A stretch of 23,571 nucleotides of DNA from JAKBCQ01 sp021807585. Lineage in GTDB: Bacteria; Planctomycetota; Planctomycetia; Isosphaerales; Isosphaeraceae. This document shows positions 7,741-14,884 of the stretch, piece by piece. The stretch is taken from contig DAHWFG010000134.1 of NCBI GenBank assembly GCA_027325115.1, forward strand, positions 1 to 23,571, read 5' to 3'. The notes beneath the pieces are model-generated. The model did not search any database. It was given only the letters and a program-made list of their open reading frames with translations, and had not been told where the DNA came from. Within the stretch, counting starts at the first letter, position 1, and each line of letters starts with the position of its first letter. The translations under genes were made by a program, and so were the position numbers.

Positions 7741-9249
7741 TTAACGGCGGATTTCGACGACTTTAAGCGTCGCCTTGTCGAACACCGCGGCCACCGGCAG
7801 GAACGCCTCGAACGGAGAGACCCCCGCGAGGTCCGATTCAAACAGCTTGATATGCGTAGCGTCTACACCTGTTTGATTATAAGTTGCGTCGAGCGCGACC
7901 CAGCGTTGATTCACATAAACCTCATGCCACATGTGAAATCCGAACCCCTTTTGTTCGGGCGAATAAACGAGCCCGCACGCGACTCGCGCCGGAATCCCGA
8001 CGGCGCGCGACATCGCCGCGGCGAGGACGCTGTGTTCGGTGCAGTCGCCCGAAAGATCGCGCGCCACTTCACTTGCGCTCGCGAACGCGGTCTCGAAGTT
8101 TTTATCTTTGATGTTATCCGAAACCCACCGTTCGATCGCCTGCGCCTGATCCCACGGATCGTTGCGAATTCCAATCGCGGTGCGGGCGTAGCGACGCACG
8201 AGGAGATTGCTCGAATCGATCAGCGGATTCGCCTTGATGTATTTGTCATCGACTTTTTCGGGACCCGGTTCGCCGTCGTCGGGCCCCGTGCTTTTCACAT
8301 GAATCGTCGCGGTTTTTCCGTCGCCCGCCGAGACGACCGTCTGTCGAAAATCGGACGGGAAAAGCTTGGCGGGATCTTCGCCGCGAACGGTCACCTGATA
8401 AACGATATCACGCGTTTTGATCGAATCCTCGATCGGAGCGACTTTGAGGATCGACGTGGCGATGATGTTGAGCCGTTCCGACGGTTTGGGGAGCGCCTTG
8501 GCCGCCGCGGCGGTCGTGCGGTACATCGTCATTCCCCCCTCCTCGTCGGTGTAGCTCTTAAGAATCTGCCCCCCCGTATCGACCCAGAATGTCGCGTCCA
8601 ACTGACGGAACCGCGAACCGTCGGCGTTTTTCCCCTCGGAATCAACGCGCAGCAAATTCTTGATCTCGCCGTCGCCGAGGGTGACGTTCTCCAGATCGCG
8701 GGCGAACACGTCAAGAGTCACGATCTTATTGAGGATCGGCACGAACGCCTTGAGCGAGCGGTTTTCGCCGGGCTTGATCGGCGTGCGAGCCAGGCTCAGC
8801 TCGACCGCGTAAGGCCCGCGAATCTCGGGCGCCCAGTCGACCGATTGCTCCTGCTTCCGACCGTTCGATTCCAGAATCAAATTCATCCGACCGTCGATCA
8901 CATCGCCATGAACGCGAATAACTTCTTTACCGATCGATAGAAGCGTGTCGAGCCGCAACACTTCCCCCGTCGGCGTCTCGATCGTGCCGTAGCGAATCTT
9001 GGTGGTCGATTGATCGTGGTCGCGCCGCAGCGCCATCACCTGCTCGAACTGAATCCGCAACAAATCCTTCCCCTCGTTCTTGAGAGGAGTAACAAACAAA
9101 TGCGTATATCCGACTTTCACGCCCTTGATGTAAACCGCGTCCCACGATTCGCCGCCTTCGCCCCGATCGCTCCCCGCCGCGAACGCAGCCGCGGCGATCG
9201 AAATCCCGATCGTCACCAAACAAAGTGTTCTCAAGCGTCGGAATTCCAT
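7741..9249 (-). CDS. exported transglutaminase-like cysteine protein
   Basis: This protein has 502 aa from ATG 9249, which has AAAGGA 8 bases upstream. It starts with a signal peptide (RRLRTLCLVTIGISIAAAAFAA). The frame extends to 9429, but the extra residues are Arg-rich and would bury the signal. The N-terminal 340 residues are beta-rich and of unknown type (WDAVYIKGVKVGYTH near the mature start). The C-terminal third is a transglutaminase-core fold with the Cys-His-Asp triad: Cys403 in GDCTEHS, His442 in FHMWHEVYV and Asp454 in VALDATYNQ. Bacterial members act as proteases, peptide ligases or amidases in the periplasm; the substrate here is unknown. It lies between the small BON gene and the multi-BON gene, all on one strand, separated by about 230-250 bp. 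Confidence 0.88.
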   Translation of the reverse strand: MEFRRLRTLCLVTIGISIAAAAFAAGSDRGEGGESWDAVYIKGVKVGYTHLFVTPLKNEGKDLLRIQFEQVMALRRDHDQSTTKIRYGTIETPTGEVLRLDTLLSIGKEVIRVHGDVIDGRMNLILESNGRKQEQSVDWAPEIRGPYAVELSLARTPIKPGENRSLKAFVPILNKIVTLDVFARDLENVTLGDGEIKNLLRVDSEGKNADGSRFRQLDATFWVDTGGQILKSYTDEEGGMTMYRTTAAAAKALPKPSERLNIIATSILKVAPIEDSIKTRDIVYQVTVRGEDPAKLFPSDFRQTVVSAGDGKTATIHVKSTGPDDGEPGPEKVDDKYIKANPLIDSSNLLVRRYARTAIGIRNDPWDQAQAIERWVSDNIKDKNFETAFASASEVARDLSGDCTEHSVLAAAMSRAVGIPARVACGLVYSPEQKGFGFHMWHEVYVNQRWVALDATYNQTGVDATHIKLFESDLAGVSPFEAFLPVAAVFDKATLKVVEIRR

Positions 9250-9479
9250 TGATATTCCTTTCCTAACAGGAGCGGGTCGTACGCAAGGCCGATAAGCTCG
9301 CCAAAGCCGGAACCGGTTTCGATCGAATATGACCAAAACGCGGCCCGCGCTCAAGCTCAAGACGACGCGGAACCTGTGAAGAAAAGAATGCGACCAATGC
9401 GATCGTCGCGACGAGAAAGGGAAGAACATGCGACGACGCGGAGAAGACGAGTGATTCTCCCAAGTCGTTTCGATCTCGT

Positions 9480-9698
9480 TCAGCCGACCGTGATCTCGGC
9501 CGAAAGTTTATCGCCCGAAAGCAACTGAAGCGCGCCCATAAGCGCGAGCTGCTTGGTGTGGTGCGACGGCGCACGGCCGCGAACCACAACCAAACCTTGA
9601 TTCTCCACCACCGTCAATCCGCGAATCCGACCGTGCGTGTACTGCCGAACGCGATTCTCCACCTGCTGCGATAAAACCAAACCTTCCGGGGTCGTCAT
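9480..9698 (-). CDS. small single-BON-domain protein
   Basis: This 72-aa protein is essentially one BON domain: a helix (LVLSQQVENRVRQY), then RIRGLTVVENQGLVVVRGRAPSHHTKQLA, then a second helix and the final strand LSAEITVG. ATG at 9698 has a perfect AAGGAG 8 bases upstream. No signal peptide is visible, so it is probably cytoplasmic. Short BON proteins of this kind are multiplied in planctomycetes; their function is not known. A promoter candidate lies about 220 bases upstream (9915-9943). The downstream neighbour is the transglutaminase-like gene. Confidence 0.85.
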   Translation of the reverse strand: MTTPEGLVLSQQVENRVRQYTHGRIRGLTVVENQGLVVVRGRAPSHHTKQLALMGALQLLSGDKLSAEITVG

Positions 9699-9914
9699 CA
9701 GTGCCGCTCCTTATGAACGCTCAATAAAGCGGGATTCCTTGATTACGTTCCGACGTCTTCTCTTCCAATCAACACCGTCATTCTGATCCGGCGGGATGAG
9801 AATAACAAGAAAAAACCGTGAAATAATCGAAAAATCGCGGGCCGTCCCAAGAGTCGTCCGCCGAAACCACGCGAATAGACCGATCGAGGGAACTTGTCTA
9901 AAAAAAAGCAATCT

Positions 9915-9943
9915 AACCTAGAACACTATTCGCGAACTGTCAA
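9915..9943 (-). promoter_or_regulatory. candidate sigma70-type promoter for the small BON gene
   Basis: On the minus strand a perfect TTGACA (rc of 9938-9943) is followed after 17 bases by TAGGTT (rc of 9915-9920), a poor -10 with 3 of 6 matches. It would give a leader of about 210 bases. It is the best promoter match in the gap, but the weak -10 keeps confidence low. Confidence 0.35.
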
Positions 9944-9975
9944 AATGGGCGAGATCGCGTGTTTCTTTTTTGACA
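9938..9975. promoter_or_regulatory. 8-bp dyad TGTCAAAA / TTTTGACA
   Basis: TGTCAAAA at 9938-9945 and TTTTGACA at 9968-9975 form a perfect inverted repeat with a 22-base spacer. The left arm contains the -35 of the candidate promoter. It could be an operator or two divergent -35 boxes; chance cannot be excluded. Confidence 0.35.
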
Positions 9976-10136
9976 CCATTCGCAGCCGATAATGATAAAG
10001 CAAAAGTCGTGCCGATCGCTCACGGTCGCTCACAAGAATCAATCGCGACGATTGCCGAACGCCTTTTCCGCCTCCTCTTCGAACGAAACGACACGCCCAT
10101 CGACCCCCGTCGACCTCGTTTCCAGCAGCAAAACCC

Positions 10137-10163
10137 TTCCGTCGCCAATTCGGCCCGTCGGAA
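10137..10163 (-). terminator. possible weak terminator of the cytochrome gene
   Basis: Read on the minus strand, TTCCG pairs with CGGAA around an inner GCC-GAATT-GGC hairpin, followed by GGG and four T. It lies 59-85 bases past the cytochrome stop. The stem is interrupted and the U-tract short, so this is only a candidate. Confidence 0.3.
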
Positions 10164-10221
10164 CTGCTACTTTTTAGGCGTCGTACGCGCGCAATCGCGG
10201 CGTTCCATCCAAAGGTATCGG

Positions 10222-11979
10222 TTAAAGTGATTCCAAGAACGCCTCGATTTCATCGAGGTCTTCGGATTTGTTCCGGCCCGGATGATGAATCTTGAGCGCG
10301 TCTTTCAACGTTTTCGCGCGACCGTCATGAAAATAAGGCGCCGATCGCGAGACACCACGAAGCGACGGCGGATTAAACCGCTTCACTCCGTTAAAATCGG
10401 CCATCCCCACATTGAACACCTCGTCCTTTGTATAAAGCGGCGCCTCGTGACATGTCGAACACCGCCGGCTTTCGAACGCGAGCCGACCCCGCTCGACAAG
10501 AGGATCATCCGCGGTTCGACGCGACGGCGCCCGTGCAAGCCCTCGCACATACGCCGCCAGATCGGCGACCGTCGCGTCGTCGTCACCCCGACCCCGCAAC
10601 GTCGTCGCAATCGAATGCGCGATCTGCTCCTCGATCGAATCGAATCGTCCAGTCCACGAGTAAGGATGTGTGGAAGAAACACCCAGCAAACTCGGCGTGT
10701 TCTTCGCGTCGCTGTACGCGCGATCGCCGAGCGTATCAAAGTTCAACCCGTTCGTATGACCGTCGATATGACAGCTCGCGCAGCTCATCCAGCGATCGAG
10801 CGCCAGGCGTCCTTCGTGAAACAGCCGTTCGCCCCGATCGCGCGGAGTTAACCGAGGGTTCTCGGGGCCGACCCGAATCGTCTTCAGCACGCCGCCGTCG
10901 CGCACCCGCAATACGGTCAGCCGATCCGCCGCCGAATCGACCGTGATCGCCGTCTCCCCCGTACGATCCAACGCGATTGCAATCGGACCGTCGCCGACCT
11001 CGATCTCCTCGATCTTCTGGCTGTCGCCGACCGGAAGCAGCGAAGAATCCGCGGCCGCCGCACCCAGCGTCCGGTCGATCCGAAGCACGCGATGCGCTCC
11101 GCGACACGCGATCAACACGATCTTGCCGTCTACGCCGATCGCGATCGCGCTCGGGTCCGCCGCGCCGTGACGCGATCCGTCGAGCGTCAGCCGACGATGC
11201 GCAAGCGGCCGCGATCCGTCGTGCGAGCAGGCGCCGAATGCTTCGATCGGCACGAAACTCAACTTGCTTGATATCACCAGCCCCCAGTCGATATTTGAAG
11301 AAGTAATTGGAACCTGACCATATTGATGCATATGCGCGATCAAAAGCTCGCGACCGTCGGGGGTAACCGCCATCCCCCTTATGTTCACCGCGCCCGGGTC
11401 GTAAACGATCATCCGGGGTTCGATCGCGGCACTTGATGCTTTTGTGTGTATTTGAGCGATTTTTGATCCAAACGCGTCGGCGATCCACAAGCGGTCGTCG
11501 GCGGGATCGATCGTACGCGTCATCGCTCCCGACGGAAAGCCGAGTGGAATCCGCCGAACGATCGTTCCCCGGGCGCGGTCGACGAGCGCGACGTCCTCGC
11601 TCCACCGCGCCGCGACGGCGATCAGCGAAGGCGGAGCGTCAACAATCCGCGTCGGTCCCCGACCCGCCGTAAGACGATGAACGACGACCCCGTCGCGGTC
11701 GAGAAGCGCGAACTCGCCGTCGTTACCCCCGACGCCCAATGTCTCTTCGTCGTCGACGCTTGCGAGCGAAATCGGCTCGAAATCGACTCGCCAAAAACGC
11801 TCAATACGCCCCGCGTCCATTTCAACAATCGCGATCTTGCGAGCGCTCCGCAGCGCAACCGCGAAACGATTCCCCCGCGGAAGCCGCGCGATCGCCGCGG
11901 GAAAAGTCGGTCCGTCGCCGGCCTTCGCAATCGATAATGATATACCGATATACAAGATTAACTGAGTGAACAATTTCAT
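10222..11979 (-). CDS. exported beta-propeller / di-haem cytochrome c (CCP/MauG-like) fusion
   Basis: This 585-aa protein begins with a signal peptide (residues 1-20, ending AKA). Residues about 25-370 are repeated YVTN/NHL-type beta-propeller blades (for example RGMAVTPDGRELLIAH, GPIAIALDRTGETAITVDSA). The C-terminal 200 residues resemble the cytochrome c peroxidase/MauG family. Two haem c sites are visible: CASCH (400-404) and CSTCH (507-511). Downstream come NPPSLRGVSRSAPYFHDGRAKTL and IHHPGRN, typical of the second haem domain. Such fusions occur widely in planctomycetes and act in the periplasm in electron transfer or oxidation; the substrate is unknown. ATG 11979 has GGAG 8 bases upstream. 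It follows holA by 25 bp, probably co-transcribed although functionally unrelated. Confidence 0.88.
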   Translation of the reverse strand: MKLFTQLILYIGISLSIAKAGDGPTFPAAIARLPRGNRFAVALRSARKIAIVEMDAGRIERFWRVDFEPISLASVDDEETLGVGGNDGEFALLDRDGVVVHRLTAGRGPTRIVDAPPSLIAVAARWSEDVALVDRARGTIVRRIPLGFPSGAMTRTIDPADDRLWIADAFGSKIAQIHTKASSAAIEPRMIVYDPGAVNIRGMAVTPDGRELLIAHMHQYGQVPITSSNIDWGLVISSKLSFVPIEAFGACSHDGSRPLAHRRLTLDGSRHGAADPSAIAIGVDGKIVLIACRGAHRVLRIDRTLGAAAADSSLLPVGDSQKIEEIEVGDGPIAIALDRTGETAITVDSAADRLTVLRVRDGGVLKTIRVGPENPRLTPRDRGERLFHEGRLALDRWMSCASCHIDGHTNGLNFDTLGDRAYSDAKNTPSLLGVSSTHPYSWTGRFDSIEEQIAHSIATTLRGRGDDDATVADLAAYVRGLARAPSRRTADDPLVERGRLAFESRRCSTCHEAPLYTKDEVFNVGMADFNGVKRFNPPSLRGVSRSAPYFHDGRAKTLKDALKIHHPGRNKSEDLDEIEAFLESL

Positions 11980-12004
11980 AAGAAAAGCTCCGTTCGCGGG
12001 GACT

Positions 12005-13045
12005 TCAACCGCGATCGACCGCGTGTTCGGCGGGAAGATCGGTTCGAGGGCGGGCGATTTCGAGCATCAGTCGTTCGAGAATGATCCGCGGCGGAAGTTG
12101 CGATCCTCCCTTTAAATCACGATCGGCGCGAAGCAACAGTTCGGGTATCCGATCGACGCGTTCTCGGCCCATCCTCGCGTGCTGACGGAGCGTTTTTTCG
12201 ATCCCCCCCGAATACATAATCCCCGCGGCCTTGCAGGCTTCGTTGGGAGGAAGACCGCGGAGCCTCAGCTTCCCCGCGTGATAGATCTTCCGCAGCGACG
12301 ACGAGATCGCCCCCATCAAGCGCAACGGCTCCTCCCCCGAATTCAGCAACCCGTCGATCGCCGAGAGAGCGACGTCGACGTTTCCCAGAGTCGCCGAATC
12401 GATCGCCTTCCAAATTTCTTGAACCCTCCCCGCCTCGACCAGCTTGGCGACGTCGACCGCTCGAACGACCCGCTCTTTGCCGACAAACGTCGAAAGCTTC
12501 TCCACCTCCGATGCGAGCAGGCCGATCTCGTCGCCCACCAGCTCGACGAGCAACCGCGCCGCGTCGGCGTGAAACTCGGTTTTGAACTTCGTTTTGGCGA
12601 TCCGCACAATCAAACCCGCCAGATCCCCGGGAGGGAGCGGCTTGCAATCAATACTTAATCCTGTCTGCTCAATCAACTTATAAAGCTTTGTTGTCGCCGG
12701 CCACGATTTGACCGAGAGAACCAGCACCCCGCCGCCGTAAGGCTTTTCGGCGTAGGCTTCCAACGGCTTGCGAAACGACGTGACGAAAGCGTCGGCGTCC
12801 TCCACCAAAACAACCCTCCGTTCCGATAAGAACGGAAGCGTCCGAACCTCGTCGACGACGTCGGCGAGCTTCGCCTTCTCGCCCGCGAACCGCGTGATCG
12901 CAAGCTCGTCGGCGTCGTCTCCCAGCGCCGACTTGATGATCGCTTCGATCGCCTCGCGGCGCAGGTAAACCTCGTCGCCGAATACGACGTACAACGGCGC
13001 CAACGGAGTCTCCGCGAACCGCTTTAAAAAATCAATGGCTTTCAT
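12005..13045 (-). CDS. holA: DNA polymerase III subunit delta
   Basis: This protein has 346 aa from ATG 13045. It is the clamp-loader subunit that opens the beta sliding clamp. Family features are the N-terminal LAPLYVVFGDEVYLRREAIEAI, ELAITRFAGE, TLPFLSERRVVLVEDADAF, LSVKSWPATTKLYKLIEQTGLSIDC, then the helical LVGDEIGLLASEVEKLSTFVG and the C-terminal collar helices with GEEPLRLMGAISSSLRKIYHA. Length is typical (about 330-350). The frame stays open to 13591, but those extra 182 residues are Arg/Ser-rich with no delta homology, so the Met of MKAIDFLKRFAE is taken. No clear Shine-Dalgarno is seen. The delta subunit is weakly conserved, but the motif order makes the call safe. Confidence 0.92.
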   Translation of the reverse strand: MKAIDFLKRFAETPLAPLYVVFGDEVYLRREAIEAIIKSALGDDADELAITRFAGEKAKLADVVDEVRTLPFLSERRVVLVEDADAFVTSFRKPLEAYAEKPYGGGVLVLSVKSWPATTKLYKLIEQTGLSIDCKPLPPGDLAGLIVRIAKTKFKTEFHADAARLLVELVGDEIGLLASEVEKLSTFVGKERVVRAVDVAKLVEAGRVQEIWKAIDSATLGNVDVALSAIDGLLNSGEEPLRLMGAISSSLRKIYHAGKLRLRGLPPNEACKAAGIMYSGGIEKTLRQHARMGRERVDRIPELLLRADRDLKGGSQLPPRIILERLMLEIARPRTDLPAEHAVDRG

Positions 13046-14173
13046 GTTTATGTTATTGTCTTTTTCGGGGGTCCGAGCGGCCTTTTGTAACGGTTCGATT
13101 TTAGCCGATCGGGAGCGGAACCGCATGGGAGGAAGATCCGAAAGGAATCGGATCGGATCGCAACGCTCCGCATTCGGAACCGCCGCCGATCGGAGCGACG
13201 ACGAGCCGCCGCGCGACGACCGTGCGCGCTCAAAACGACCGCGCGATGCGATCCGGCGATGACGCTCTCGAGCCGACAGATCAAACGGTCGGGAACCGAT
13301 ACGATCACTCGAATCACGCCGATCGTCGAAATCGAAGGAATCGATTGTAGCCGACGCGAATCCGCATGCGTGCAAAGTCCCATTAGGCCGAATCCGCCGT
13401 AGAATAGGGAGTAAGGAGAGGCGAAGGGAATCGGAAACGAAGGGCTCGGCGCGCATCCGCTTTGCGGGATCATACGATCGGTACGCCTGAGGATGTGCCG
13501 ACATTGTGGATGTTGATTTCTCATAGCGGAAGTCGTACCTTATTTCTTGGCGGGTGGGAGGAAGGAGAGGGGAATCGCGGCTTGATTTCAACGGCGTCCG
13601 GCGGGGTGCGATCGCGCCGTCGCGGCTGCCGATATGTCGCGGCGATCGTTTTTGAACTCAACCGTTGTACCGACCGAATCCTCCTCTAAAATAAAGAGAG
13701 AGATGCGATTGTAGCCGAGATGCTCGGCCGCTAAAGGGGACGATCGAGTTCGGTTGAACCGACCGGTTGAATCATGGCGGCGTGCGGAGCGATGATTGCG
13801 GATGCGTGGTAGGAAACGATCGGGTTCTGCCTGGATTGTGGATCGCGAGGAATCGAACGAAAGATCGCGACGTAGCGGTTTCGGTCCGGAATTTTTTCTT
13901 CGACAAGTTGCGTGTCGGGCTTCAATTTATTTTCGCGACGGAGGCCAATTTTTTTCGCGGGGCATGGTATATATAAGATGAGCGGTCTGAGGAACGTCCA
14001 AGGAGAGGGGGTTGCGATCGGCGGACGGGCGTCGCGTCGAATCGTAGCCGATTTCGGTGGCCAATGATGGCGAATTGGGGAGCGATCGCTCTCTCGTGAA
14101 CTCGTAACTGCTCGCGGATTCATCGTTATCGTCATCCGTTTGTCATGGTCGCCGGAGGAGGGGTCACCTTTCC
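13046..14173. other. 1.1-kb gene-free divergent region
   Basis: This is the longest stretch without a convincing gene, lying between divergent holA (-) and the 14174 gene (+). Open frames (for example minus 13731-14222 and minus 13048-13524) have low-complexity translations, and the first overlaps the real 14174 gene. No tRNA, tmRNA, SRP RNA or RNase P signature was seen. A 13-base motif CGATTGTAGCCGA or close variants occurs four times in the same orientation (13096, 13342, 13706 and, with a divergent first half, 14039). A TATATATAAGAT lies at 13968-13979. It could hold promoters or an unrecognised RNA. Confidence 0.5.
13968..13979 (+). promoter_or_regulatory. possible -10 region upstream of the 14174 operon
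   Basis: TATATATAAGAT is the most AT-rich promoter-like block before the plus-strand pair, 195 bases from the start codon. No matching -35 hexamer was found 16-18 bases upstream. Confidence 0.25.
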
Positions 14174-14878
14174 ATGAGTTTTCTCCAACGCATTCTTGAT
14201 CGAGTTTTGCGAGCCAATTCAAGCCGCGCCCCCCGGACGAGCTTCGACGAGTTGAGCCAGGAACAACTCGACGCGCATCTGCGTGTCGGCCGTTACGGCG
14301 ACTTCACGCTGACCGACGCGATCCGGCCGTCGTTCGGTCTCGACATCGTCCCCCGCGAAGGTTATCGCCGCGATCTTTACCGCGACCCCGAAACCGGCAA
14401 CACGATGCCCGTGCTCGCCGCGAGCGTCTCCTCCGAACGCCTCTTCGAAGTGTTCATGGAACTCCTCGACCCGCTCGGTGAAGAACTCGACGTCGTCATG
14501 GAATCCAGCCACGACAGCGCACCCGGCGCGCACGACGACATGTACCGCGAACATATCGACGCCGTTATCCTTAAAAGTATCTTGTACGATTATGAAGATC
14601 TCTTAATGAACGACGGTTGCGCCGGGCTCGCCGCGCTCAATCCCTCCGGGCCGATGGAGGTGCAGTTCGACGAGCATAAGCTGATTTTCGTTTACGCGCA
14701 CGATCTCGAACCGTTCGAGGCGATCCTCATCGACGCCGGATTGAAACGCGACGACACCCTCAAGTTCATCTCCGAAGCCGAGCACCTCCACTCGACCGAC
14801 GACGTTTACCACGACCAGTTCGACGAACTCAAAATCCGCCTCGGCATCGACGTCGGAATCGACGTCGGAATCGGCTGA
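14174..14878 (+). CDS. conserved acidic protein of unknown function
   Basis: This 234-aa protein has no signal peptide or membrane segment. It is strongly acidic, with patches such as DPLGEELDVVMESSHDSAPG, LYDYEDLLMNDGCAGLAALN and EVQFDEHKLIFVYAHDLEPF. The regular alternation of hydrophobic strands and acidic loops suggests a globular cytoplasmic protein. It resembles planctomycete hypothetical proteins that I remember only as unnamed, so no function is assigned. ATG 14174 is preceded by GGAGGAGGGG at about 10 bases, a strong ribosome site. The C-terminus ends in a 12-base DNA duplication that gives IDVGIDVGIG. Its stop is 6 bases before the lipoprotein gene, so the two are co-transcribed. 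Confidence 0.8.
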   Translation: MSFLQRILDRVLRANSSRAPRTSFDELSQEQLDAHLRVGRYGDFTLTDAIRPSFGLDIVPREGYRRDLYRDPETGNTMPVLAASVSSERLFEVFMELLDPLGEELDVVMESSHDSAPGAHDDMYREHIDAVILKSILYDYEDLLMNDGCAGLAALNPSGPMEVQFDEHKLIFVYAHDLEPFEAILIDAGLKRDDTLKFISEAEHLHSTDDVYHDQFDELKIRLGIDVGIDVGIG

Positions 14879-14884
14879 GCCGAC

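Larger units (their letters stand above)
9699..10221. other. gene-free stretch upstream of the small BON gene
   Basis: About 523 bp hold no convincing gene. An 86-codon plus frame starting with TTG at 9970 has no ribosome site and runs into the end of the converging cytochrome gene. The stretch contains an AT-rich promoter-like patch (9896-9990), an 8-bp dyad and a possible weak terminator for the cytochrome gene. Confidence 0.5.

Noticed and set aside
9970..10230. 86-codon plus-strand frame starting with TTG
   Set aside because: No Shine-Dalgarno, an unusual start, and overlap with the end of the well-supported cytochrome gene; no family pattern.
13046..13591. 182-codon in-frame extension of holA
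   Set aside because: The extension is Arg/Ser-rich with no DNA polymerase III delta features; the family N-terminus starts at the Met encoded at 13045.
13740..13790. tRNA-like T-arm (GGTTGAA...ACCG pattern)
   Set aside because: No acceptor stem, anticodon arm or D-arm could be paired around it on either strand.
13731..14222. 163-codon minus-strand frame in the gene-free region
   Set aside because: It overlaps the start and ribosome site of the well-supported acidic-protein gene and has no domain-like pattern.
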